A DNA stretch of 64,000 bases, taken from Rhodanobacter sp. AS-Z3 (GTDB taxonomy: Bacteria > Pseudomonadota > Gammaproteobacteria > Xanthomonadales > Rhodanobacteraceae). The first letter of the stretch is position 1. The number at the start of each line of letters is the position of its first letter. The notes below the pieces were generated by a model. The model saw only the letters and a list, made by a program, of their open reading frames with translations, was not told the DNA's origin and made no database searches. Both the position numbers and the translations under genes were made by a program. Below are positions 15,294 through 24,996 of the stretch, piece after piece. The stretch is from NCBI RefSeq assembly GCF_029224025.1, contig NZ_CP119392.1, forward strand, positions 953,001 to 1,017,000, given 5' to 3'.

Positions 15294-18191
15294 GTGACGA
15301 AGAAGCCACTCGCATTGCTGATTGCTGGCGCACTTACCCTGGCTGGCGGCGTACCGTTGGCGTGGGCAGCGCCGGATGTTGCACCCGTTGTCGCGCCGGC
15401 TGCATCGGCGGCCACGCAGCAAATCCCCGAGCTCGCCTACAGCCGCTTCACTCTGCCCAACGGCTTGACCGTGGTGGTGCATGAGGACCACAAGGCGCCG
15501 GTAGTGGCGGTGAGCGTCTGGTACCACGTCGGTTCTTCCTACGAGCCGAAAGGCAAGACCGGCTTCGCGCACTTGTTCGAACATCTGATGTTCCAGGGTT
15601 CGGAGAATCACAAGGACGAATACTTCAAGCCGTTCGAGCTGGCCGGTGCCACTGACCAGAACGGCACCACCTGGCTGGACCGCACCAACTATTTCGAGAC
15701 CGTGCCGACCACCGCGCTGGACATGGCGTTGTGGATGGAGTCCGACCGCATGGGCCACTTGCTCGGCGCGATCGGCATGCCGCAGCTCAACGAACAGCGC
15801 GGCGTGGTGCAGAACGAGAAGCGCCAGGGCGAGAACCAGCCGTATGGGCGTGCCGGTGAGCTGATCCAGGCCGAGGCGTTCCCGGCCAACCATCCCTATC
15901 ACCACGACACCATCGGCTCGATGGACGACTTGAATGCCGCCTCGCTCGGCGACGTCAAGCAGTGGTTCCGTGACTACTACGGCGCGGCGAACACGGTGGT
16001 GGTGCTGTCCGGCGACATCACGCCGGCGGTGGCGAAAGAGAAGATGCAGAAGTATTTCGGCGACATCGCCGCCGGCCCGCAGGTACCGCGTCCGCAGCCG
16101 TGGGTTGCCGCGCGCGACAAGTCCACCCGCGGCACGATGACCGACAACGTGGCACAGACCCGCATCTATCGCGAATGGAATGTGCCCGGCCGTGGCAGCA
16201 GCGACGAGAGCCAGCTGGAGCTGGCCGCCGCCGTTCTCGGCGGCAGCAAGACGTCGCGGCTGTATCAGCGACTGGTCTACCAGGACAAGTTGGCCGACGA
16301 CGTCTCGGTTGATGTCGACCAGCACGTGCTGGCCAGCATGTTCGAGTTGCAGGTCGACGTGAAGAAAGGCGTCGAGCCGGCCAAGGTCGAAGCTGCCATA
16401 GCCGACGAGTGGCAGAAATTCCTCAAAGACGGCCCCACCGCCGATGAACTGGCGCGGGTCAAGACCGAAACACGCGCCTCGTTCGTGCGCGGTCTGGAAA
16501 AGGTCAACACGCAAGCGTCGATTCTCGCCCAGGGCCAGCTTTATCACGGCGATCCGGGCCAGTATCTGAAGGCCTTCAACGAGCTGATGGCGGCAACCCC
16601 GGCCAGCGTCAAAACCGTTGCCAACCAGTGGATCGCCAAGGGTGATTTCACCTTGACGGTGGTGCCGGGCAAGGTCGATGCGACCGATATGGCGAAGCTG
16701 TCCGGTCGCGCTGCGGCGCCCGGCGCACCGAAGCCGGTGCTTTCCGCCAAGGGTGATTACAAGGCCGTAGCGAGTGACCTTGACCGCAGCAAGGGTGTGC
16801 CTGAAGTCAGCAGTTTTCCCGACCTCAGCTTCCCGAAGCTGGAGCGTGGCAAGCTCGACAACGGTATCGAAGTGATTCTGGCCGAGCGCCACACCGTTCC
16901 GGCTGTGCAATTGCAGTTGCTGTTTGATGCCGGCTATGCCGCCGATCAGGGTCGCAAGCTGGGCACCTCCAGCTTCACCATGAGCATGCTCGACGAAGGC
17001 AGCAAGAATCTCGATTCGGTGGAGATCGCCAAGCGCAAGCAGCGTCTTGGCGCGATCATCGCCAGCGGTTGCGGGCTGGATTATTGCAACGCCTCGCTCA
17101 ACGCGCTGGATGATCAGTTGAAGCCGTCGCTGGATCTGTTCGCCGACATCGTGCGCAACCCGGCCTTCCGCGATACCGACGTCAGCCGCTTGCGTGGCCA
17201 GTGGCTGGCCGGCATCGCCCAGGAAAAGAGCCAGCCCATCGGCATTGCCCTGCGTACCCTGCCGCCGCTGCTGTACGGCAACGGCCATGCGTATGCGATC
17301 CCGTTCACCGGTTCGGGTACCGAGGCGTCGATCAAGTCGTTGACAGCCGATGACATGCGCGGCTTCATCAACGATTACGTCCGACCGGACAACGTGAAGA
17401 TCCTGGTCGCCGGTGACACCACGCTGGACAAGATCATCCCGCAGTTGAACGCGGCGTTCGGCGACTGGAAGGCGCCGGCGAGCAAGGTGCCGGTGAAGAA
17501 TATCGGCAAGGTGGACCCGCCCCAGGATGTGCGCGTGTTCCTGGTTGATCGTCCGGGAGCCCAGCAGACGCTGATCCTGGCCGGTAGCCTGGCACCGTCC
17601 ACCGAGGCGCCGGACAACCTGCAGATCCAGACCATGAACGGTGCCTTCGGTGGCACGTTCACCTCGCGCCTCAATATGAACCTGCGCGAGGACAAGCACT
17701 GGGCCTACGGCGCCTTCAGTTTCCTGCAGAACGCGGTGGGGCAGCGTCCATTCATGCTTTACGCGCCGGTGCAGACCGACAAGACCGGGCCTTCCATTTC
17801 GGAAATGTTGAAGGAAGCCAAGGGCGTCATCGGTGACAAGCCGTTGACCGCTGCTGAGATCAGCAAGGTCAAGGTCGGCGACGTACGCAGCATGCCCGGT
17901 CAGTACCAGACCACCTCGGCGGTGATGGGTGCGATGCAAGGTATCGTCCAGTACAACCGTCCGGATGATTATGTGCAGACCATGAAGGCACGCATCGAAG
18001 GCCAGAGCGATGCGTCGGTGGAAGCGGCGGCGAAGCAGGTCATTCATCCCGACCAGTTGACCTGGGTGATCGTCGGTGACCTGGCGAAAATCGAGTCGCC
18101 GATTCGCGCATTGAAGCTGGGCAAGGTGCAAGTGATGGATGCCGATGGCAAGCCGGTGGCCGACAAGCCAGCCAGCAAGCCGGGCAAGTAA
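15294..18191 (+). CDS. Secreted M16 (pitrilysin-type) zinc peptidase, fused double domain
   Basis: A 965-residue protein with a Sec signal peptide (~1-25, cleavage after AWA). The N-terminal M16 half carries the inverted zinc motif HLFEH (93-97), with a downstream glutamate in the NEQRGVVQNEKRQ helix. The C-terminal half (~510-930) repeats the fold but lacks HxxEH (TSSFTMSMLDEG at the equivalent place), so it is the non-catalytic partner. It probably degrades peptides in the periplasm. A GGAGG ribosome site precedes the ATG, and a CGGACAG site array lies upstream. Confidence 0.93.
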   Translation: MTKKPLALLIAGALTLAGGVPLAWAAPDVAPVVAPAASAATQQIPELAYSRFTLPNGLTVVVHEDHKAPVVAVSVWYHVGSSYEPKGKTGFAHLFEHLMFQGSENHKDEYFKPFELAGATDQNGTTWLDRTNYFETVPTTALDMALWMESDRMGHLLGAIGMPQLNEQRGVVQNEKRQGENQPYGRAGELIQAEAFPANHPYHHDTIGSMDDLNAASLGDVKQWFRDYYGAANTVVVLSGDITPAVAKEKMQKYFGDIAAGPQVPRPQPWVAARDKSTRGTMTDNVAQTRIYREWNVPGRGSSDESQLELAAAVLGGSKTSRLYQRLVYQDKLADDVSVDVDQHVLASMFELQVDVKKGVEPAKVEAAIADEWQKFLKDGPTADELARVKTETRASFVRGLEKVNTQASILAQGQLYHGDPGQYLKAFNELMAATPASVKTVANQWIAKGDFTLTVVPGKVDATDMAKLSGRAAAPGAPKPVLSAKGDYKAVASDLDRSKGVPEVSSFPDLSFPKLERGKLDNGIEVILAERHTVPAVQLQLLFDAGYAADQGRKLGTSSFTMSMLDEGSKNLDSVEIAKRKQRLGAIIASGCGLDYCNASLNALDDQLKPSLDLFADIVRNPAFRDTDVSRLRGQWLAGIAQEKSQPIGIALRTLPPLLYGNGHAYAIPFTGSGTEASIKSLTADDMRGFINDYVRPDNVKILVAGDTTLDKIIPQLNAAFGDWKAPASKVPVKNIGKVDPPQDVRVFLVDRPGAQQTLILAGSLAPSTEAPDNLQIQTMNGAFGGTFTSRLNMNLREDKHWAYGAFSFLQNAVGQRPFMLYAPVQTDKTGPSISEMLKEAKGVIGDKPLTAAEISKVKVGDVRSMPGQYQTTSAVMGAMQGIVQYNRPDDYVQTMKARIEGQSDASVEAAAKQVIHPDQLTWVIVGDLAKIESPIRALKLGKVQVMDADGKPVADKPASKPGK

Positions 18192-18347
18192 GCCGGTGAA
18201 GCAAGCTCGCCGTGCGGCGTCGGCATGAACCGACGCCGCACGGCAGCTTGCCTTGGCGGGACGTGCAGGCGTTGCCGCGTTACGATGGAGGCCGGGCCGC
18301 AAGGTTCGGCCTCTTTCCTTTTCCCAGTGACTGTTGCGGAGCCATCC

Positions 18348-18749
18348 ATGCGCAAGACCCTGTTGTTGCTCGTCCCCGTGTTGCTGCTGAGCGCCTGCAA
18401 CTGGGGTATCACCATGGACCCGGCGGCAAAGAACGTGCGCACGGCGTGGAGCGGTGATCTGTCGTCCTGTCGCGAGATGGGCAAGGTCACCGTCTCGGTG
18501 ATGGACCACGTCGGCCCGGTTGATCGCAATGACATCAAGGTGCGCGACGAACTGGAAGTGATGGCCCGCAACGAGGCCGTCAAGATGAATGCCGACACGA
18601 TCAAGCCGTTGGCCGAGCCCAATGCCGGTTCGCAGCCGTGGGGTGCGTATCAGTGCGGCACTCACATGCCGGCCTCGACGCCGGGTTCGAGCAAATCCGC
18701 GGCAGAGTCGGCAGCGGGCAACGCGCAAACCTTCCCGATCAAGCATTGA
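18348..18749 (+). CDS. DUF4156-like outer-membrane lipoprotein
   Basis: A 133-residue protein with a short lipoprotein signal ending in LLSAC (Cys17 lipidated). The mature part has a CREMGKVTVSV segment, an ARNEAVKMNADTI helix and a later AYQCG, the pattern of small DUF4156 lipoproteins with two conserved cysteines. A low-complexity Ser/Ala tail ends it. The ATG at 18348 follows GCGGAG at 7 bases; upstream in-frame sequence reads as non-coding. Function unknown. Confidence 0.75.
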   Translation: MRKTLLLLVPVLLLSACNWGITMDPAAKNVRTAWSGDLSSCREMGKVTVSVMDHVGPVDRNDIKVRDELEVMARNEAVKMNADTIKPLAEPNAGSQPWGAYQCGTHMPASTPGSSKSAAESAAGNAQTFPIKH

Positions 18750-18804
18750 ACCCACTCGTCGGCTGACCGCGCCGATGCTGGGTGGCGTGGTCTGCTCGGT
18801 CAGT

Positions 18805-21800
18805 TCATGGCGTCTTCGCGCTGGGAATCCATAGCTCGATGACGTTCGGCTCGCCGCGGATGGATAGCGGGAACGGCACGGCTTGGGCCGGCTTGGTCGA
18901 GGCGAAGGGCCGGGTGCCATCAAGCCAGGCACTGATGGCCGAGGCGCATTGGGTACCGCTGCCGCTGTAGAGCACCGTCGGCGTGTGCCACTGGAACGGC
19001 AGGTTGCGACCGTGGCTGGCTGCGCTGGCGGTAACGTTTTCGATGCCTGGTGTGGCCACGCCAAGATCGCGCAGTTGCGGCAACACCGCCTCGGCGCTGG
19101 CGCGTTCCGTCTCGTCATAGATCTGCGTGTAGACCACGAAACGCCGCGATACCCCCTGGGTGCAGGCGCGACGCGCCGCTTCGGCCAGCGCGGCGGGATC
19201 GGCCCGCGATGTGGGCGCGACGGCGACAGTCGCCGCGCCGCCGTGCTCAGCGGAAGTTCGATCCGGCCGCAAGGAACGCGTCGGTGCGGGTTCTGCCGGC
19301 GCGGCTGCCATTGGCGGCGGTGGCGGTGGCGGCATCGGCATCGGCTCAGCATCCGCTGCTGGCATCGGTGCTGCTGCGACGCTGTCAGCGTGCCCTTGCC
19401 TCACCACGCCCGGTGCGGTCTCAGTCGGTACGTCGTGCGTGGGCAACGGCGGGACCGGCATCGTATTGGTTGCGATGGATGCGTCGGGATTGAGCGCAAC
19501 CACGGGCGGCCAATCACGGTAGCCGACCATGGCGCGGTCCCAGCGCGTCAGCGTCGGCCCGTCGCCGAGAAGGGTGAGGTCGTTGTTGCACGCGATGGCA
19601 AGCTTGCCGGGCGACAGCTCGGCGCATTTCGTCTGCAGCGTATCGAGCAGGCCGTCGACCATCAGTCGAATAGAGTCGGGATAAGGTGGTGCGCCGGCCT
19701 GCGAGCGGAACAGCTGCACCGAGGCGTCCATCTCGGCATCGAAACCCATGTCGGAGCCGATCTCCTTGCCAAGATCGCGTGCCGCGTCGGTAACCAGCTT
19801 CTGCTGCTCGATGCCTTGTTGCAGGTGCGCATCCCATGCCTGCCAGCCAGCCAGCGCCAGGCCGATGATGGCACTCAGGCCCAGCGATGCGCCGACCGTT
19901 GCAGTAACCCGCTGGCGCAACGACATCGCGCCCTGCTGCACTTCCGGCGCAAGCGGGCCGATGCGAGCGGCATCGCCGGCCAGTACCAACGCCGGAAACG
20001 CATCCAGCGCCGCGCCGTTCAGCGGTCGGCCGAGCAGTTCGCCGAGCTGGCAGTAGCTTTCCCACTGTGCCTCGTCGAAAAACTGGTCATCCGTGCCTTG
20101 CTGCGGAAAACGCGTATCCCGATTGGCGTAACCGACCAGGTCCAGCGGAGAATCCGGCGGTTGGCGCGGCTTTACCACCAGCAGCGCGCCGGTGTTGCCA
20201 CTGCGATAACGGATGCGGGCAAGCAACAGGCTTTGCTCACCCGGCCCCGGCATCACGCTGTCCGGTGTGCCAAGACGAGCAAGCAGCGCCGGATCAATGC
20301 GATCCGCTGGCAGTGTGGCCGGATCAATGAATTCAATCGTGGCGGCGTAGTCGATGCGGGCCTTGCGAATCAGGCTTTCGGCGTCGGCAAACAGGTAGTT
20401 CGGATCGGCGCCACAGTCGGCGAGCACGATCAGTTTCAACTCGCGTTTGAGCAGGGCGTACACGCCGGTGTTGTCAAAATGGCCGCCGTCAGACAGATAC
20501 CACACCGGCCCCTGCAGGCCCGGAAAGCGCGCCAGCATTTCCTGCAGCGCCGCGCGCGATTTGCCGAGCAGCGACCATGACAGGGATGGCTTGCCGAGCC
20601 GATTGCGCCACCAGTAACCCAGTCGGAATCCGCTCAGGAAGGTGAGCACGGCGATTCCGGGACGCGTCATCGAGCCCATGCCGGAGCCGGCAGCCGCGCC
20701 GGAAATGGCGATCCACTCCGCCAGCGTGGTGCCGCGCAGCGGTTCGACACTTCCGACGGCGACGGCGACGGTGCGCGCCGGCTGGGTGCCGGTTTCCACG
20801 CCGAACGGGCCGATGGTAAGACAGATGCCCTTGCGGTCGGCGTTGAACGCTTCGGTACGATCGTCGACGGTCTGGTTGATGCAGCAATTGATCAGATGGA
20901 TCGGGCCACCGTGCACATGCGGTGCGTAATCGGTCAGCGCCACGTCGTCGTGATCGAGCAGTTCGGTCACCTTGACCACCGCCTGCGCCGCGGCCGAGTC
21001 TTTTGACTGCAAGGGCGAGAACGGGAAGCGGGTCGGTCCCGCGGCGGCTGCCGGCTGGTTGCCGACGGCGACATAAGTGCGTGCGATGCGTGAGCGGTAG
21101 AACGCATGCAGCGACGAGCGGTTGATTGCCTGCAAATTGCGCCCGGTCAGTCCCGCATAAGCCAGGCACGGCAGCACCACCGCCAGCCAGCGCATCCAGG
21201 CTTGCGCGGCCGAGGTGGTCGTGCCCATGAAGAACAACAGGTATTGCAGTGCGCTCAACCAGCACAGCAACAACAGGCCTAGCAGCAGCAAGCCACACAG
21301 ATTGGCGATCAAGGCCAGCGGCAGGCGCGCCAGACTGGGCTTGTCGTTACGTGGTTGCAGCGCCGGCAGGGCGAAACGGGCTACCGCCACCAGCAGTGCC
21401 AGCAGGCCTGCACCGCTCAACGCCGGGCTGCTCAAGGTGCCCGATTGCAGCAGCCAGGCAAGAAACCAGCTGAGCAGATCGGCCACTCCCAGCACCAGCA
21501 ACAACAACAACCCCTTCAGCACGAAGGTGAGACTGATCGTGTAGCGCACCCGCTGCTGGGCGGGATGGCTGCCGCGGATTCGTGTCCACAGCCAGGTCAG
21601 CGGAATCGCCAGCAGGATCACGCCAACCGTCGGCAACAGTCCGGGGCCGTGATTGGCGTCGAGCGGCCCGGCCTGCCACACCAGATAGCCGCCCAGTGTG
21701 GCAGTAACGAAGACGATCGCCAGATCGCCCGCCAGCGATCCGTCTTCCGGGTCGCGCGACCACCAGTAGGCGAAAGCACAGGCCGCCGCCAGCCAGCCAA

Positions 21801-22362
21801 GCATAGCCATCCCCAACCACCACAGATTCATGGTCAGCCACGGCAGGTGCTGCGCGTAAACCGGATAGCAAATGAGGTGCGGCAACACCACGATGGAGGC
21901 CACCAGCGCCAGCAGCACGGCGACCTCGAACTGGGTGGCGACGAAACCGCGCAACTGTCCGGCCGCCGCCTGCAGCAGGTCGCTGGCGCCAGCCGGCGTG
22001 AGATAACGGCCATTGCTGCGCAACCACCACAGCAACAGCGAGCGATCATTGGCCAGTCCTTGCTCAACTTGCTGCGGCGTCGTACTCGCATTGAACAGAC
22101 GTCCAAACGCCGCGCCGATATAGCCGCCGCCAGAGACCGTCGACAAATAGTCGAAACGGTGCAGCACGCCATTGCGCGCCAGCGCCCGCAACAGGCCAAG
22201 GCAGAAGGTGGCGCTACGCACGCCGCCGCCCGAAAGCGCCAGACCGATGGTGGGTGCCTGAGGATCAACCGCGGCCCGCTCGCGCCGGGTCTCCAACGAT
22301 CGCTGTTCCGCCATTGCCGCCGATGCGTCAGGCGGCGCCAGTGCTTCCTTCGTCTGACTCAT
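18805..22362 (-). CDS. Giant patatin-like phospholipase with embedded membrane domain
   Basis: An 1185-residue protein. The patatin oxyanion motif LSGGGVRS (43-50) and nucleophile loop STVSGGGYIG (Ser77) are at the N-terminus. The catalytic Asp lies far downstream in YLSDGGHFDNTG (~620). Between them are about eight hydrophobic segments (~150-430), so the catalytic halves are split by a membrane domain. After another hydrophobic helix (~855) comes a C-terminal region with a Pro/Met/Ala-rich linker (~1040-1085) and a small Cys-containing domain. A phospholipase A or acyl hydrolase at the inner membrane is predicted. GGGGAG 8 bases before the ATG fixes the start at 22362. It is divergent from pssA. 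Confidence 0.85.
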   Translation of the reverse strand: MSQTKEALAPPDASAAMAEQRSLETRRERAAVDPQAPTIGLALSGGGVRSATFCLGLLRALARNGVLHRFDYLSTVSGGGYIGAAFGRLFNASTTPQQVEQGLANDRSLLLWWLRSNGRYLTPAGASDLLQAAAGQLRGFVATQFEVAVLLALVASIVVLPHLICYPVYAQHLPWLTMNLWWLGMAMLGWLAAACAFAYWWSRDPEDGSLAGDLAIVFVTATLGGYLVWQAGPLDANHGPGLLPTVGVILLAIPLTWLWTRIRGSHPAQQRVRYTISLTFVLKGLLLLLVLGVADLLSWFLAWLLQSGTLSSPALSGAGLLALLVAVARFALPALQPRNDKPSLARLPLALIANLCGLLLLGLLLLCWLSALQYLLFFMGTTTSAAQAWMRWLAVVLPCLAYAGLTGRNLQAINRSSLHAFYRSRIARTYVAVGNQPAAAAGPTRFPFSPLQSKDSAAAQAVVKVTELLDHDDVALTDYAPHVHGGPIHLINCCINQTVDDRTEAFNADRKGICLTIGPFGVETGTQPARTVAVAVGSVEPLRGTTLAEWIAISGAAAGSGMGSMTRPGIAVLTFLSGFRLGYWWRNRLGKPSLSWSLLGKSRAALQEMLARFPGLQGPVWYLSDGGHFDNTGVYALLKRELKLIVLADCGADPNYLFADAESLIRKARIDYAATIEFIDPATLPADRIDPALLARLGTPDSVMPGPGEQSLLLARIRYRSGNTGALLVVKPRQPPDSPLDLVGYANRDTRFPQQGTDDQFFDEAQWESYCQLGELLGRPLNGAALDAFPALVLAGDAARIGPLAPEVQQGAMSLRQRVTATVGASLGLSAIIGLALAGWQAWDAHLQQGIEQQKLVTDAARDLGKEIGSDMGFDAEMDASVQLFRSQAGAPPYPDSIRLMVDGLLDTLQTKCAELSPGKLAIACNNDLTLLGDGPTLTRWDRAMVGYRDWPPVVALNPDASIATNTMPVPPLPTHDVPTETAPGVVRQGHADSVAAAPMPAADAEPMPMPPPPPPPMAAAPAEPAPTRSLRPDRTSAEHGGAATVAVAPTSRADPAALAEAARRACTQGVSRRFVVYTQIYDETERASAEAVLPQLRDLGVATPGIENVTASAASHGRNLPFQWHTPTVLYSGSGTQCASAISAWLDGTRPFASTKPAQAVPFPLSIRGEPNVIELWIPSAKTP

Positions 22363-22563
22363 CGCTCGCTCTCCCCGGGCGTTGTCATCCATGCCATGCG
22401 GCAGGAGAGGTTATGCGCCTGCGCCATGCTTCCGACAAGTGTCGTGGAAGGTATGCCCAGCCTTCCCATCCGGGTGTCGGCTCCAGCGGTGAAGATGCGG
22501 CACGGCGGTAGGCGTAGCCGTCGCAGTTTGCGATCATTCGCGCTGTCATCCATGCTCGTACCC

Positions 22564-23964
22564 ATGAACAAGCTGATGTCCGCACCCGGTCGCCTCGCGC
22601 GGCGCATGTTGCCTTTTCCACGCAAGCACAAGCCAGGCCTGCTTCCGCTGGCGCTGCCGTCATTCGCTGTTCCGGCGACTGCCATCGAGGTACTGCCTGA
22701 TCCTGTGGCGTTCCGCGAAATACTGCTGCAGCGCATCGCTCAGGCCACTCGCCGCATCGTGATCGTGACGCTGTACCTGCAGGACGATGATGCCGGGCGT
22801 GAGTTGCTGGAAGCCTTGTATGCGGCCAAAGCACGTGCCCCCGGTGTGCAGATATCCGTGTTCGTCGACTGGCACCGGGCACAGCGTGGCCTGATCGGCA
22901 AGCAGAAGAGCGAAGGCAATGCGGGCATGTATCGCGAGTACGCCCGTCGGCTCGGCCCGGGCGTCGAGATTTATGGTGTGCCGGTGCAAACCCGTGAAGT
23001 GTTCGGCGTGCTGCACCTGAAGGGCTACGTGATTGACGACACCGTGCTGTACAGCGGCGCCAGCCTCAACGACGTGTACCTCGCACGGCACGGGCGCTAC
23101 CGCCTCGATCGTTATCACCTGCTGCAACACGCCGGTTTGGCCGACGCGATGGCCGCCTTTGTGCAGACGTATTTTGTCGACAGCGCCGCGGTGCGCAGGT
23201 TGAATGTCGCCGAGGTGCCTTCCACGAAGTCGCTGCAACCGGCGATTCGCGAATTTCGTCAGGGCTTGCAGCGGGCGAGCTATACGGTGCCGCAGGACGT
23301 GCTGACGGCAGGTCAGGTGGCGGTGACGCCGCTGCTCGGCTTCGGTCGCAGTGACAACGCCTTGAACGATGCGCTGCTGGCCTTGCTGCGCGGCACGCGC
23401 GAGCGGCTGATCGTGTTGACACCGTACTTCAATCTGCCGCGACCGGTGCGGCTGGTGCTGGGCCAGTTGCTGCGGCGTGGTTGCCGCATCGACATCATGG
23501 TCGGCGACAAGACCGCCAACGATTTCTACATCCCGCCGGGTGAGCCGTTCAAGACCATCGGCTTGCTGCCCTATCTCTACGAAAACAATCTGCGCCGGTT
23601 TGCTCGTGCGCATCGTCGGCAGATCGACAGCGGACAGCTCAACCTGCATCTGTGGCGCGACGGCGACAACAGCTACCACCTGAAAGGGTTGTTCATTGAC
23701 GACGACGTCGCCGTGTTGACCGGCAACAATCTCAATCCGCGCGCGTGGTCACTGGATCTGGAGAATGGCTTGTTGCTGCGTGATCCGGAACATCTTTTGC
23801 ACGCCAAGCACGCGGCGGAATGGGCGGCATTGCGCAAGCATGCGACGCGTCTGGACGGCTATCAGTCGCTGGAAAGCCCGCGGCACTATCCGCCCGAGGT
23901 ACGCAAGTTGCTGAAGCGGCTCAAGCGCACCCAGCTCGATCGGCTGCTCAACCGACTGTTGTAG
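22564..23964 (+). CDS. pssA: CDP-diacylglycerol-serine O-phosphatidyltransferase PssA (PLD superfamily)
   Basis: A 466-residue enzyme of the phospholipase D superfamily, making phosphatidylserine from CDP-diacylglycerol and serine. Two catalytic motifs are present: HLKGYVIDDTVLYSGASLND (151-170) and YHLKGLFIDDDVAVLTGNN (~370-390). Blocks FVDWHRAQRGLIG, VGDKTANDFYIP and LLPYLYENNLRRF match E. coli PssA closely over the full length. The open frame extends far upstream, but that part is antisense to the patatin gene; the ATG at 22564 gives the family length. Its TAG stop lies in the head of the adjacent REP repeat. Confidence 0.93.
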   Translation: MNKLMSAPGRLARRMLPFPRKHKPGLLPLALPSFAVPATAIEVLPDPVAFREILLQRIAQATRRIVIVTLYLQDDDAGRELLEALYAAKARAPGVQISVFVDWHRAQRGLIGKQKSEGNAGMYREYARRLGPGVEIYGVPVQTREVFGVLHLKGYVIDDTVLYSGASLNDVYLARHGRYRLDRYHLLQHAGLADAMAAFVQTYFVDSAAVRRLNVAEVPSTKSLQPAIREFRQGLQRASYTVPQDVLTAGQVAVTPLLGFGRSDNALNDALLALLRGTRERLIVLTPYFNLPRPVRLVLGQLLRRGCRIDIMVGDKTANDFYIPPGEPFKTIGLLPYLYENNLRRFARAHRRQIDSGQLNLHLWRDGDNSYHLKGLFIDDDVAVLTGNNLNPRAWSLDLENGLLLRDPEHLLHAKHAAEWAALRKHATRLDGYQSLESPRHYPPEVRKLLKRLKRTQLDRLLNRLL

Positions 23965-24034
23965 GAGCGCATCCTGTGCGCGAACGCTTTTGTGTCACGT
24001 CACGAAAAAGCTCGCGCACAGGGTGCGCTCCTAC
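23961..24034. repeat. REPIN-type element providing both convergent stop codons
   Basis: GTAGGAGCGCATCCTGTGCG (23961-23980) continues CGA and is mirrored at 24012-24034 with one mismatch, around a 28-base centre. The left GTAG holds the pssA stop (23962-23964) and the right GTAG holds the acetyltransferase stop (24033-24031). It is a different subfamily (GCGCACCCTGTGCGC palindrome) from the two elements near ubiB and trmL. A role as bidirectional terminator is plausible. Confidence 0.85.
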
Positions 24035-24633
24035 GAGTTGGCGGCCAACCTGTTCAAGCGCATGCCCAGCCAGTTCTCCACGTTCGGCCACTCTTCGGCG
24101 AGGATGCTGAAACACACGGTGTTGCGCAGGCTGCCGTCGCCGCGGCGCTTGTGTGCACGCAAGACGCCTTCACGCTGCGCGCCGAGGCGCTCGATCGCAC
24201 GCTGGGAATCCTCATTCAGTTCGTCGGTGTGGAAGGCCACCGCGGCGCAGTCCAGGGTTTCGAACGCGTGCTCGAGCAACAGGCGCTTGCAGGCGGTGTT
24301 GAGATGGCTTTTCTGCCAGCGTTTCGCATACCACGTGTAACCGATGGCGAGCCGGGGCAGGCTGGCGTCGATCTCGTAATAGCGCGTGCTGCCAACGATG
24401 TCGCCGCTGCTGACCTCACGCACCGCGAAGGGCAGCATGTGGCCATCGAGCTGGCCTTGCAGCGCCCTTGCCACGTAATCGTGGGTGTGGCCGGGCGCGG
24501 GCACGCTGGTGACATGGAAATTCCACAATTCGCCGTCGGCAGCGGCGGCTTCCAGTGCGGGCACGTGGTCCAGGCACAGCGGTTCCAGCACGACGTAATC
24601 GTCATGCAGGCGGGTCGGGGTAAACGGGTTCAT
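24031..24633 (-). CDS. RimJ/RimL-type GNAT acetyltransferase
   Basis: A 200-residue acetyl-CoA-dependent N-acetyltransferase. N-terminal VVLEPLCLDHVPAL, central IVGSTRYYEIDASLPRLAIGYTWYAKRWQKSHLN (family beta-bulge and acetyl-CoA segments), and FHTDELNEDSQRAIERLGAQREGVLR follow the RimJ/YdaF/DUF-type GNAT order. The substrate (an N-terminal amine or small molecule) is not predictable. The stop codon is in the REPIN shared with pssA, so the last residues may have been reset by the insertion. Confidence 0.85.
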   Translation of the reverse strand: MNPFTPTRLHDDYVVLEPLCLDHVPALEAAAADGELWNFHVTSVPAPGHTHDYVARALQGQLDGHMLPFAVREVSSGDIVGSTRYYEIDASLPRLAIGYTWYAKRWQKSHLNTACKRLLLEHAFETLDCAAVAFHTDELNEDSQRAIERLGAQREGVLRAHKRRGDGSLRNTVCFSILAEEWPNVENWLGMRLNRLAANS

Positions 24634-24653
24634 CGGAAGTCCAGGCAGGCGGT

Positions 24654-24860
24654 TCAGGCGTCGAGATCGGGGATCAGCTTGCTCTCGAGCCGCGCAATAT
24701 GGTCTTTCAGCAGCAACTTCCGCTTCTTCAGCCGGGTCAGCTGCAATTCGTCGTTGCCAAAGGCAAAAGTGCGCTGGTTGATGGTGGCATCAAGATCACG
24801 ATGCTCCAGCCGCAACTCGGCGAGCAAATGGACGATTTCGGCGTGATCCTGAACCGGCAT
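24654..24860 (-). CDS. YdcH-family small coiled-coil protein (DUF465)
   Basis: A 68-residue, highly charged helical protein. [22 protein letters not shown] and the [16 protein letters not shown] stretch match the DUF465/YdcH pattern. Family members are cytosolic and of unknown function. It is 20 bases upstream of the GNAT gene on the same strand, so the two may be co-transcribed. Confidence 0.85.
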   Translation of the reverse strand: MPVQDHAEIVHLLAELRLEHRDLDATINQRTFAFGNDELQLTRLKKRKLLLKDHIARLESKLIPDLDA

Positions 24861-24996
24861 GATGACGATAAGGCTGGCTGGTAATCCCCCAAGTGTAGCG
24901 CTGATTAACCCTCTTGTTTCAGTGACCTGCCGGAAGCCCGGTGGCGCGGCGTCGGGGCCGCTACAATGGCAGGCTCACGCCTTTCGATCGGTTGTC

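Noticed and set aside
15021..19352. Very long minus-strand open frame continuing upstream of the small peptide gene
   Set aside because: It is antisense to the M16 peptidase and the lipoprotein, with Arg/His-rich composition typical of GC-rich shadow frames; only its last 73 codons look like a gene.
21355..22551. Upstream extension of the pssA frame
   Set aside because: This part is antisense to the patatin gene; PssA homologues start near 22564.
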